32,826 nucleotides of DNA from Gammaproteobacteria bacterium (GTDB lineage: Bacteria > Pseudomonadota > Gammaproteobacteria > Ga0077536), in NCBI GenBank assembly GCA_020849475.1, contig JADLGE010000045.1:1-32826 (forward strand). Direction: 5' to 3'. Under the pieces are notes generated by a model. It had not been told where the DNA came from. It worked only from the letters and a program-made list of their open reading frames with translations, and ran no database searches. Within the stretch, counting starts at the first letter, position 1. Each line of letters opens with the position of its first letter. Made by a program: the position numbers and the translations under genes. Below, one piece after another: positions 1 through 7,900 of the stretch.

Positions 1-550
1 CGAGGTTGTCGAGAAACTGCGGCGCGATGTGGGCGGCAGCCGCGCCATAGTCGGTGCCGATGCCGCTGACGCCGCCATCGGTTTGCGCGCTCGGGCGCGT
101 AACGCCGGTGACGAAGCTGGTGACGAGACCGGACTGACCAAGAAATTCCCCTGCCTGATCGAGCAAGCGCACAGTGGGCACCGGCACCGTACCCTGCATG
201 GCGGCAATTGCCTCGGCTTCGCGCTGGCGCCTGGTTTCAATGATGCTGTCCAAAGGATCGAGACGCAGCACCAGCCTTTCGGGCGCCGCGTGGTGAACAT
301 CGCTCAAGGTGAAGGAGAACATCTCCTTCGATGCCCCGCCGGCAAGGCGATGCACGTCAGTGATGCGCACCGCGCGACCCGTACGCGCCACGCACAGTCG
401 CACGAGACGCTCACTTACGTCATCTTCGCGCAGCGCTGCGTAGGGACCGCATGCGCGCTTGGCCAAGGTGCGCGCCAAGATGGCGGCGATGGCGGGTTCA
501 AGCTGCGCGCCGGGGGCGGAGGAGGGCGGCAGCAGTGCGCGTTCGTTCAT
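1..550 (-). CDS. Phosphotransferase family protein (APH/choline-kinase fold), 3' end missing
   Basis: The frame starts at an ATG at 550 and runs off the window edge after 183 codons, so only the N-terminal lobe is present. A small-molecule kinase fold is suggested by the loop GGASKEMFSF (residues 71-80), which resembles the GGASRE-type nucleotide loop of APH-family proteins related to the kinase domain of ACAD10/11. It is followed by the strand LVLRLDP (93-99) and an acidic helix with Glu111 and Glu113. The catalytic HGD loop would lie beyond the edge and cannot be checked. The substrate is unknown. It is transcribed away from the PQQ dehydrogenase gene, with 216 bp between their starts. Confidence 0.75.
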   Translation of the reverse strand, partial: MNERALLPPSSAPGAQLEPAIAAILARTLAKRACGPYAALREDDVSERLVRLCVARTGRAVRITDVHRLAGGASKEMFSFTLSDVHHAAPERLVLRLDPLDSIIETRRQREAEAIAAMQGTVPVPTVRLLDQAGEFLGQSGLVTSFVTGVTRPSAQTDGGVSGIGTDYGAAAAHIAPQFLDNL

Positions 551-766
551 CGGCACAGTCCTGCATGCATGGGGGTGCGTCGGTGGGGCCGCATTGATTT
601 CCGTGCTCGGTACGGGGTTCGCCAATATGACCGCCCGGCGTGACTCGAACAAGGCGGCCGTCGCGGTCTCGATTTGTGGATACCGGCTCGCCACTGCATC
701 TGCTATAGATGCCCGCGGTGCGAAGTCCATGCCGGTGCATGGCCGCCCAGGGCATGAGGGGAGACC

Positions 767-2632
767 ATGAATACTTTGATACGCGCGCTGCGCGCGGCGC
801 CGCTCGCTGCCGTGCTGATGTGGTGCGGGCTGGCGTGGGCCGCCGGCCCGGCCGACACCGACTGGCCGAGTTACAACAACACCGTTGACGGTCAGCGCTA
901 CTCGACGCTGGAACAAATCAATACCGCCAACGTCGCCACGCTCACAGAAGTGTGCCGGCTCAAGGTCGATGACTCGGGCACTTTCCAGCCCGGCATTCTG
1001 TCCATCGAAGGCACGCTCTATCTGACCAACGCCCACGACACCCTGGCGGTCGATGCCACTACTTGCGCGGTGCGCTGGCGGCACAGCTACAAGGCCGAGC
1101 AGCAAGAGGTCTTTCAGATCAATCGTGGCGTCGCGTTTGAGAACGGCAAGCTCTATCGCGGTACGCCCGATGCGCGTCTCATGGCGCTCGATGCCGCCAC
1201 CGGCAAGCTCCTATGGAAGCATCAGGCGGGCGATCCCAAGCAAGGCGAGTTCTTCAGTTCGGTGCCGGCGGTGTGGCAGGGCACGCTCATCACCGGCGCG
1301 GCCGGCAGCGACTGGGGCATACGCGGCCGCGTGATGGGCTATGAGCAGGACAGTGGCCGTGAGCTGTGGCGCTTCTACACCATTCCGCGCGGCACGGAGA
1401 CCGGCGCCGAAACCTGGACGCAGCGTGACGCTGCGCGCTATGGCGGCGGTGGCAGCTGGAGCACCTATGCGCTCGACATGTCGGCCGGCGAGATCTTCGT
1501 GCCGGTAGGCAATCCGGCGCCGGACTTCATGCCCGATCATCGTCCCGGCACAAATCTCTTTACCAACAGTGTGGTGGTGCTCGATGCGCGCAGCGGCGCC
1601 TTGAAGTGGTGGCACCAGATGGCGCCCAACGACGGCCTCGACCTCGATATCGGTTCATCACCGATGCTGTACTGGAACAGCAAGGGCGAGCCGATGATGG
1701 CGGCCGGCAGCAAGGACGGCCATGTCTATGGTGTGAATCGTGAAACGCACAAACGCGTATTCATGACGCCGGTCACCACCATCGAGAAGCCGAGCCAGGC
1801 GCCGAATGAAGCCGGCGTGCATACCTGTCCCGGTGCGCTCGGCGGCGTGGAGTGGAATGGCCCGGCCTACGACGCCAAGACCAGGCAGGTGGTGGTGGGC
1901 TCGGTCGATCGCTGCTCGATAGTGAAATCCGGCGAAGTGAAATTCGTGCCCGGCCAGTTCCTGTTCGGCGGCAGCTACGAGTTTGAAAGCGCCGGCACCG
2001 GCTGGGTGCATGCGCTCGACCCCGACAGTGGCGCGGTGCGCTGGAAGTATCACGCCGATGCGCCGGTGGTGGCCGGCATGACACCGACCGCCGGCGGCGT
2101 GACGCTCACCGGTGACATGGCTGGTAACTTCCTTGCACTCGATTCCGCGACCGGCGCGGTGCTGCTCAAGCATCCGACCGGCGGCGCCATGGCGGGTGGT
2201 GTCATCACCTACGCCAAGGACGGTCGCCAATACGTGGCCATTGCCTCGGGCAATACCTCGTCGCGCTTGTCTTTCGGTGAGAACGGTCAGCCGACGCTCA
2301 TCGTCTACGCCTTGCCGAATGGCAACGACAAACCGCTGGCAGCAGCGCCGCCTGCCGCTGTGGCCGGCGAGCTCGATCCGAAATCTGTCAGTATCAGCAA
2401 TGCCGACACAGACAATGGTCGCGAGGTCTACGCCAAGAACTGCGCCGCCTGCCATGGCGCCCAGGGCGAAGGCGGCGTCGGTCCCAAATTGCAGGGCTTG
2501 AAGGACAGACGCGACTTCACCGCCACGGTGACGTGGATAGTGCAGCCCTCGGTCAAAATGCCGAAGCTCTATCCCTCGGCGCTGAATGCGCAGGCGGTGG
2601 CCGACGTCGCGGCGTTCGCGCAGGGGCTGTAA
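767..2632 (+). CDS. Secreted PQQ-dependent quinohaemoprotein alcohol dehydrogenase with C-terminal cytochrome c domain
   Basis: This 621-residue periplasmic enzyme probably oxidises alcohols using PQQ and passes electrons to its own haem. Residues 1-25 form a signal peptide ending AWA. The eight-bladed propeller follows, starting with the family signature WPSYNNTVDGQRYS (33-46) and showing repeated tryptophan-docking motifs such as ALDAATGKLLW and VLDARSGALKWW. The likely active-site segment is GNPAPDF (Asn249) and NDGLDLD (Asp292, Asp294). Near the C-terminus C559-A-A-C-H563 binds haem c, and KMPKLYP supplies the probable Met ligand. Family members usually have Glu in the GAEFGVRG segment; here the aligned residue is Asp182 (GSDWGIRG). 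The usual adjacent-cysteine disulfide is absent, since only one Cys occurs in DATTCAVRW. A gagggga ribosome site precedes the ATG. The substrate cannot be deduced. Confidence 0.92.
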   Translation: MNTLIRALRAAPLAAVLMWCGLAWAAGPADTDWPSYNNTVDGQRYSTLEQINTANVATLTEVCRLKVDDSGTFQPGILSIEGTLYLTNAHDTLAVDATTCAVRWRHSYKAEQQEVFQINRGVAFENGKLYRGTPDARLMALDAATGKLLWKHQAGDPKQGEFFSSVPAVWQGTLITGAAGSDWGIRGRVMGYEQDSGRELWRFYTIPRGTETGAETWTQRDAARYGGGGSWSTYALDMSAGEIFVPVGNPAPDFMPDHRPGTNLFTNSVVVLDARSGALKWWHQMAPNDGLDLDIGSSPMLYWNSKGEPMMAAGSKDGHVYGVNRETHKRVFMTPVTTIEKPSQAPNEAGVHTCPGALGGVEWNGPAYDAKTRQVVVGSVDRCSIVKSGEVKFVPGQFLFGGSYEFESAGTGWVHALDPDSGAVRWKYHADAPVVAGMTPTAGGVTLTGDMAGNFLALDSATGAVLLKHPTGGAMAGGVITYAKDGRQYVAIASGNTSSRLSFGENGQPTLIVYALPNGNDKPLAAAPPAAVAGELDPKSVSISNADTDNGREVYAKNCAACHGAQGEGGVGPKLQGLKDRRDFTATVTWIVQPSVKMPKLYPSALNAQAVADVAAFAQGL

Positions 2633-2659
2633 CGCAGCTACAGCGGCGTGGATCCCGAT

Positions 2660-2678
2660 GCCGCCATCAAATGGCGGC
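2660..2678 (-). other. Perfect hairpin over the aminopeptidase stop codon
   Basis: Eight-base arms (gccgccat / atggcggc) enclose a 3-base loop, and the TGA stop of the aminopeptidase gene lies at 2667-2669 within it. The element sits in the 34-bp gap between two convergent genes. No T-run follows on either strand, so it is at best a weak terminator or an mRNA-stabilising 3' hairpin. Confidence 0.4.
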
Positions 2679-4475
2679 GGTGCGCGCTTCCAGCCAGGCG
2701 CGCGCATCGCCCGTGAGCCGCGGCGCGAGGCGTTCACGCACCATGGCGTGATAGCCGTTCAACCACGTCCGCTCGTCTTCGCGCAGCAGCGCGAAATCAA
2801 TGCAACGTGTGTCTATCGGGCACAGCGTCAAGGTTTCGAATTCCAGCATCTCGGCAAACGTATCGCCCTCTGGCGTGACGGCCGGCACGTTCATCACCAG
2901 GTTCTCGATGCGCACGCCCCAGTGCCCGGCACGATACACGCCGGGTTCGATGGAGGTGATCATGCCGGCTTCCATCGCCATCGTCGCATCGGGGATGGCC
3001 TTGCTGATGGTTTGTGGGCCTTCGTGCACGTTGAGGAAATAGCCGACGCCGTGGCCGGTGCCGTGGCCAAACTCGATGCCCTCCGCCCACAGTGGCGCGC
3101 GCGCGATGGCATCCAGCATCGGCCCGAGGGTGCCACGCGGAAAACGCGTCCGTGACAGGGCCAGCGTGCCTTTCAATACCAGGGTGTAGTCGCGCTTCAT
3201 CGCCGCGCTTGACTCACCTATCGGCCACACGCGCGTGATGTCGGTGGTGCCGCCGAGATACTGGCCGCCGGAGTCGATGAGCAACAGGCCATTGCCTTCG
3301 ATGACCGCATGCGACGCTGGCGTGGCGCGGTAGTGCGGCATGGCGCCATTGGCGTTGAAGCCGGCGATGACCGGAAAACTCAAACCGACGAAGCCAGGCC
3401 GGCGCGCCCGCGCCGCCGACAGTTTCTCGTCTATCGTCAATTCCGTGACGCGCTCGCGACCGAGCGCTTGTTCGAACCATGCGTAGAACTCACACATCGC
3501 GACGCCGTCTTCCAGCATGGCGGCGCGGATGTGCGCGGCTTCGTCGGCATTCTTGCGGCTCTTGGCGCGAGTGCTCGGGTTCAGCGCCTCGATAGTGCGC
3601 ACGCTCTTCGGCACTTGCGCGATGAGGCCATGGGTGACGCGCCGCGGGTCGATGAGCAGTGTCGCTGCGGGCGGCAGGCTGCTCAGTGCGGCGCCCGCTT
3701 CGGCATAGGGCTCGAGTGTGACGCGGTCGGCGGCGAGTGTGGCGGCGAGCTGCGCATCCACCTTGCCGTCGGCAATGAACAGGCGCGCGCTGTCGGCATC
3801 GACGAGAAGATGCGCGAGGAACACCGGGTTGTATTGCACATCGGCGCCGCGCAGATTGGTCAGCCACGCAACGTCATCAACGCTCGATATGAAGTGGTGC
3901 GTGGCGCCGAGCTCGTGCATGGCCGCACGCAGCGCCGCCAGCTTCGCGCTGCGTGGCACGGTGGCATAGGGCGGTGCATGGGCATAGACCGCGTCGATGG
4001 GCAGCGCCGGGCGCGCGGGCCACACCAGACTGATGAGATCGCGGCTGGTGTCGAGCGCGATGCCCTTGGCGGCCAGCGTCGACTCCAGCGTGCGCGCCGC
4101 GGCAAGCCCCAGAACCGCGCCATCCGCCGCCACGCGGCCACCGCTGGGCACATGTTCAAGCAGCCAGTCGATATGCGCGTTGGCATTGCCGGCCGGGATC
4201 TTGACCAGCGCAATGCCGCTGCCGTCGAGCTCGGCCTCGGCCTGCACCCAGTAACGGCTGTCGGCGAACAGCGCGGCGTGGGTGGCGGTGATGGCGAGCG
4301 TGGCCATGGAACCGGTGAAGCCCGACAACCATTGGCGCGCCTGCCAGCGCGCCGGCAGGTATTCACTCAAATGCGGATCGGCGCTCGGCACCAGCAAGGC
4401 GTCGAGTGCGTTGTCGAGCAGGACTTCGCGCACACGCGCAATGCGTGTAAGCGTCGAGGAGCAAGGCGTATCCAT
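2667..4475 (-). CDS. Aminopeptidase P family protein (Xaa-Pro aminopeptidase, M24B)
   Basis: The protein removes the N-terminal residue from peptides with proline in position two and is expected in the cytoplasm. Its 602 residues match the large three-domain form, like cytosolic eukaryotic XPNPEP1, rather than the shorter E. coli PepP. Two creatinase-like N-terminal domains (about 1-310) precede the pita-bread catalytic domain. All five dinuclear-metal ligands are visible: Asp401 (LIDSGG), Asp412 (GGTTDITR), His475 (GTGHGVGYF), Glu510 (SIEPGVY) and Glu524 (RIENL). The C-terminal tail (WLNGYHAMVRERLAP) is typical of the long form. The chosen ATG begins MDTPCSS; an in-frame ATG 21 codons upstream encodes a non-conserved extension. 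It lies downstream of the S74-domain gene but behind a terminator, so it probably has its own promoter. Confidence 0.94.
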   Translation of the reverse strand: MDTPCSSTLTRIARVREVLLDNALDALLVPSADPHLSEYLPARWQARQWLSGFTGSMATLAITATHAALFADSRYWVQAEAELDGSGIALVKIPAGNANAHIDWLLEHVPSGGRVAADGAVLGLAAARTLESTLAAKGIALDTSRDLISLVWPARPALPIDAVYAHAPPYATVPRSAKLAALRAAMHELGATHHFISSVDDVAWLTNLRGADVQYNPVFLAHLLVDADSARLFIADGKVDAQLAATLAADRVTLEPYAEAGAALSSLPPAATLLIDPRRVTHGLIAQVPKSVRTIEALNPSTRAKSRKNADEAAHIRAAMLEDGVAMCEFYAWFEQALGRERVTELTIDEKLSAARARRPGFVGLSFPVIAGFNANGAMPHYRATPASHAVIEGNGLLLIDSGGQYLGGTTDITRVWPIGESSAAMKRDYTLVLKGTLALSRTRFPRGTLGPMLDAIARAPLWAEGIEFGHGTGHGVGYFLNVHEGPQTISKAIPDATMAMEAGMITSIEPGVYRAGHWGVRIENLVMNVPAVTPEGDTFAEMLEFETLTLCPIDTRCIDFALLREDERTWLNGYHAMVRERLAPRLTGDARAWLEARTAAI

Positions 4476-4606
4476 GGACTGAACCGTGACGATGGCTGGA
4501 AGCGCGTGACATTGCGGTGTCGCGCGCGGTGCTGTCAACGGTTCGGGCAGGTCGGCGAGATGCTACTGCTGCGTCAGCTTTTACCAGCGCGCAGACCTTC
4601 GCAAAT

Positions 4607-4639
4607 AAAAAGGGGACAGACCACAGGTGGTCTGTCCCC
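4607..4639 (-). terminator. Rho-independent terminator after the S74-domain gene
   Basis: A perfect 13-bp stem (GGGGACAGACCAC and its complement) with a 2-base loop is followed on the minus strand by TTTTT. It lies 19 bp past the stop of the beta-roll/S74 gene and separates that gene from the aminopeptidase gene. Confidence 0.85.
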
Positions 4640-4657
4640 ACTTGCCGGGACGGGCCG

Positions 4658-6271
4658 TCAGCGCGTGGCGACGCTGGCCTTGCCGGCATTGCCGGCGGTG
4701 AGCCTGTCGGTCACTTCACGCAGTTCCGCCATGGCACGGGTCAATGCTGCCAGCGAAGCTTCGCGGCTTGCGGCATCGGCGCGCAGCTCGGCCACTTCCC
4801 GTGCCAGCACCGCGCGATCGTCCATACGCGCAGCGTGTTCTTTCTTCAGCTCGTTCAACAGCAGGCTGGCGAGTTCATGGTAGGCGACGGTTTCGGGCTT
4901 GCCTTGTTCGTCGTAAACCACGAGCTCCGGCATCACCTTCGCAACGTCTTCGGCGATGAGGCCGAACTGCAGCGGGTGCTCGCCGTTTTCGTCGGCCTCC
5001 TTGTAGCGGAACGTGACCGGCTCGAGGGCCATCAAGGGGCTGCTCGTATCGGCCATCGGTGCGATGTCGGTCTTGAAGCGTTTGGACGAGGTCTGTACGC
5101 CGAGCTGGCCGGCACTGTTCACCATCACCGCCGCGCCGCGCGTGACGGTCACGCCGCGGATGCCGGCGATGAAAGCACGGGTCTGTGTGCCGGGCTTGCC
5201 GATGCGGATGGTGCGGGTGTCGCGCGCCGAGCCGGTGTTGGCTATGAGCACGTTATTGATACCGGTGGTGATGGCCGAGCCGGCGGCGTTGCCGAGCGCG
5301 GTGTTGTCGGTGCCGGTGGTGTTGGCCGCCAGCGCGCTGACGCCGACCGCGACATTGCGCGTGCCGCGCGTGTTGGCCGTCAGCGCCGACTTGCCGAGCG
5401 CGGTGTTGCTGCTGCCGGTGCTGTTGCGCAGCGCCAGGTGGCCGATGCCGGTGTTGTTGCTGCCGCTGACGTTGCTGCGCAGTACCGACACACCCATCGC
5501 CACGTTGTTCAGACCGGACACGTTGCCGAGCAGCGCGAAGTTGCCGAAAGCGGCGTTTTCGTTGGCGGCCACGTTGCTCATCAAAGCCTGGTGGCCAAAC
5601 GCGCTGTTATTGATGCCGGTGGTATTGCTCGACAACGCCTCGACACCGGCAGCGACGTTGCTTGCGCCGGTGGTGTTGTTCTGCATGGCCTTGAAGCCGA
5701 CCGCGACGTTGGAGGCGCCAGTGGTGTTGCCGCTCAGGGCGCGGCTGCCGAGCGCGGTATTGCCGCTGCCGGTGTTGATGCCTTGCAGGGCGATATAGCC
5801 AAAGGCGCTGTTGTCATTGCTGTCACCGACATTGCCCACCAGGGCATTGGCGCCGAAGGCGCTGTTGCGCGTGCCGATGCTATTGCCCTTGAGCGCCGAA
5901 TCGCCGAAAGCAGTGTTGTCATCGGCGGTGTTGGCGGCCAGCGCGTCGAAGCCGAACGCGTTGTTGCGCTGGCCGACGAGGACGGTAGTCAAGGCGCCGC
6001 GACCGAAGGCGTTGTTTTGGGTGCCGGTGGTAAGCAACTGCAGGGCGGCGGCGCCGAAAGCGGAGTTGCCGCCGCCGCTGGTCACGGATTTCAGCGCATT
6101 AAAACCAAAGCCACTGTTGTTCACGGTGCCCGCGGTCAGTACATCGAACACGCCCGTGCCGATGCGGGTGTTACCGTCGGCGTCGCTGGTGAGTTCAGCG
6201 TGGACGACGGCGCTGCCGAGCAGCAGGGCGGTGGCCAGCGCGAGCGGAAGAGGGCGGTGTGAATGCGACAT
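4658..6271 (-). CDS. Secreted beta-roll repeat protein with C-terminal intramolecular chaperone (peptidase S74) domain
   Basis: This 537-residue exported protein probably forms a trimeric fibre or surface structure. A signal peptide (about 1-25, ending VHA) leads into about 17 tandem repeats of 16-17 residues (51 to about 340) with consensus NN.AFG..AL..NTTG, like head repeats of trimeric adhesins and tail-fibre beta-rolls. The end is an S74 domain. The self-cleavage pair Ser395 and Lys400 sits in SSKRFKTDI with the five-residue spacing of phage endosialidase chaperones; PLQFGLIAEDV follows, then a coiled coil (about 470-530). In known members this domain assembles the trimer and then cuts itself off. 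The start at ATG 6271 is chosen because the signal peptide begins there; a longer in-frame ATG adds 23 unrelated residues. No phage genes are nearby, so a cell-surface role is inferred. The native target is unknown. Confidence 0.85.
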   Translation of the reverse strand: MSHSHRPLPLALATALLLGSAVVHAELTSDADGNTRIGTGVFDVLTAGTVNNSGFGFNALKSVTSGGGNSAFGAAALQLLTTGTQNNAFGRGALTTVLVGQRNNAFGFDALAANTADDNTAFGDSALKGNSIGTRNSAFGANALVGNVGDSNDNSAFGYIALQGINTGSGNTALGSRALSGNTTGASNVAVGFKAMQNNTTGASNVAAGVEALSSNTTGINNSAFGHQALMSNVAANENAAFGNFALLGNVSGLNNVAMGVSVLRSNVSGSNNTGIGHLALRNSTGSSNTALGKSALTANTRGTRNVAVGVSALAANTTGTDNTALGNAAGSAITTGINNVLIANTGSARDTRTIRIGKPGTQTRAFIAGIRGVTVTRGAAVMVNSAGQLGVQTSSKRFKTDIAPMADTSSPLMALEPVTFRYKEADENGEHPLQFGLIAEDVAKVMPELVVYDEQGKPETVAYHELASLLLNELKKEHAARMDDRAVLAREVAELRADAASREASLAALTRAMAELREVTDRLTAGNAGKASVATR

Positions 6272-6365
6272 AGACGAGTCCTTGGATGGTGGGCTTATTG
6301 AGCGGTGTGATCGATAACATGGGCTTCCACCCGCTCGCAATCGACCGGTTCCGTTGACACAACTT

Positions 6366-6881
6366 TTACCAATTGGGCGTGGCGCGAAAGTGTCGCCACA
6401 GGCCGAGCAGGGCCAGGCCCAGCATCACATGCACGCCCAGCACCGGCGGCCAGCCGACGAGATAGATGACGTCGTTGGCGAGCCCGGTCTTGAACGGGCC
6501 GCCGCCAAACGCGAGGCCGCGAGTGCCGAACACGGCATTGGCCGCGGCGCCCAGGGTAAACAGCCAGGTCGAAACCAGCGCCGACCAGAAAAAAAAGGTG
6601 AATTGGCGTGGCGTCAGTTGCATGTAGCGCCCACCGAAAGCGAAGGCCATCAACAACAGCCCCTGGGTGATCGCTTCCATGTGCGCCATGCGCCAGGCGC
6701 GGCCGTCGTCGGGGATCGAGACGACGATGTCGATGGGCAGTGGCCACAGCACGATTTTTCCGAGCAGCGCGAAGAACCACACCCAGCCGAGCAGCAAGGC
6801 GAGGGCAATGAGGCCGGTGCCGTTGAAGAACAAGGCGGCGCGCATGCGTTCGCTCATGGTGATGGTCGGGGTGTTGCTCAT
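6366..6881 (-). CDS. Four-helix membrane protein resembling styrene-oxide isomerase
   Basis: The 171-residue protein has four hydrophobic helices (about 15-45, 65-87, 94-115 and 138-163). Length and motif order resemble styrene-oxide isomerase (StyC), a membrane enzyme that converts epoxides to aldehydes with haem b. The segments GRAWRMAHMEA, with His67 at the place of the StyC haem histidine, and FGTRGLAFGGGP match the StyC pattern VRAHSGPA ... NRGLTFGP as I remember it. It starts 13 bp after the stop of the PF10118 hydrolase gene, so the two are probably co-transcribed. No styrene monooxygenase or phenylacetaldehyde dehydrogenase gene is in the window. The relation is from pattern memory only, and a function other than epoxide isomerisation is possible. 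Confidence 0.65.
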   Translation of the reverse strand: MSNTPTITMSERMRAALFFNGTGLIALALLLGWVWFFALLGKIVLWPLPIDIVVSIPDDGRAWRMAHMEAITQGLLLMAFAFGGRYMQLTPRQFTFFFWSALVSTWLFTLGAAANAVFGTRGLAFGGGPFKTGLANDVIYLVGWPPVLGVHVMLGLALLGLWRHFRATPNW

Positions 6882-6894
6882 CGGGGTATGCCTG

Positions 6895-7761
6895 TCAGGA
6901 AAAGGTCGCGGGCTCTGCTTCGTCGAGGCGCGTAGTGTCGAGCCTGGTCGCCGTGTGCGGCGCGGCCGCGAACAGACGTGCCCACGCCAGCGCCCAAGGT
7001 GGATCGGCCACCTGGCGCGGACTATAGCCCGGCACCAGGATGCGCAGCAGCCTGGGCGTGAGCTTGCGGAAGATGCGCGTCAGCACCCGCGCCAGCGCAA
7101 GACGTGAGCGCAGGTTCTGCCACAGACCGTCTTCCTCAAGCAGGGCGTGATAACCGCCGCGCGTCAGCATGAAGATGTGGGTGGTGGCGTAGAGAAAGCC
7201 GTACACACGGCGAAAGTAACCGCCAGCGACGTGTTCGAAGACATCGAAGGCCACGTTCTTGTGTTCGATTTCTTCAACGAAATGCCACAACACCAGCGAC
7301 GCCACGCTGCCCTCGCTGGCGCCGAACAGATGCTCGCGGTCTTCAATGAGCATTTCGCCAATGGCGAGGGCCATCGATTCGAAGCCTTCCGCGTAGGCGA
7401 GATTGAACTCGAGGCTGCGCGTGGCGGCGAGTTGCGCATAGTCGGCGGCGAGGCGCGCCTGCAGCGCTTCGATGCAGCGGTAGCCGCGCGCCTGCAAGGT
7501 GTCGTTGAAGCGCCGATGCTGACTGAAATGCATCGACTCCTGGGCAACGTATTCGTCGAGGTCCTTTTGCAATTGCGCATCGTTGATGCGCTCGCGCGCC
7601 GCACGCATGGACTTGATGAGATAGGGCTCGAGATACGGCATCGCCAGCGAGGCCGCATTGACGATGTGCGAAAACTCCGGGCGCTGTGGGTTCCAATGGC
7701 CCGGCATGGGCGAGGGATAGGCGAAGGCGGGTCGCCGAACCGTCATACGATTACTGGTCAC
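6895..7761 (-). CDS. Metal-dependent hydrolase, PF10118 family (ferritin-like, probable di-metal)
   Basis: The 288-residue all-helical protein belongs to the family named 'predicted metal-dependent hydrolase' (COG3687), whose reaction is not established. Ligand-like residues appear in the expected order: Glu45 (LEPYL), Q-E75-x-x-H78-x-x-x-H82, Glu125 and Glu128 (AEGFE), then WH160-FVE-EIE166-H167. This suggests a di-iron or similar centre in a helical bundle. The start is GTG, decided by an aaggag ribosome site seven bases upstream; an ATG five codons later lacks one. It is the first gene of a minus-strand unit with the isomerase-like gene and is divergent from the PhyH dioxygenase gene (139 bp between starts), so the two may share a control region. 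Confidence 0.85.
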   Translation of the reverse strand: MTSNRMTVRRPAFAYPSPMPGHWNPQRPEFSHIVNAASLAMPYLEPYLIKSMRAARERINDAQLQKDLDEYVAQESMHFSQHRRFNDTLQARGYRCIEALQARLAADYAQLAATRSLEFNLAYAEGFESMALAIGEMLIEDREHLFGASEGSVASLVLWHFVEEIEHKNVAFDVFEHVAGGYFRRVYGFLYATTHIFMLTRGGYHALLEEDGLWQNLRSRLALARVLTRIFRKLTPRLLRILVPGYSPRQVADPPWALAWARLFAAAPHTATRLDTTRLDEAEPATFS

Positions 7762-7900
7762 GCTGATGCTCCTTGTGCCGGGCGCTGAGCATGCCTGCTC
7801 GCAGGCGCGGAGAAAAGCTCCCGGGCCGGCCGCGGGGCTGTGTCGCTACCTTGCCCGGCAGGCTACATTGGATCAGGGTGACGAACGACGGGGGAGACCA

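Noticed and set aside
5013..5798. Tandem DNA repeats in the beta-roll gene as a CRISPR-like array
   Set aside because: The periodicity follows the 16-17-residue protein repeat, units are diverged at the DNA level, and there are no unique spacers.
4517..6262. 581-codon open frame antisense to the beta-roll gene, and other long antisense frames (3309-4883, 1658-2737)
   Set aside because: They run opposite genes with clear domains and signal peptides; their Arg/Gly/Ala/His-rich products have no recognisable motif. Long antisense frames are common in GC-rich DNA.
4658..6271. Prophage tail-fibre gene
   Set aside because: A signal peptide is present and no structural, lysis or integration genes surround it; a cell-surface protein is more likely.
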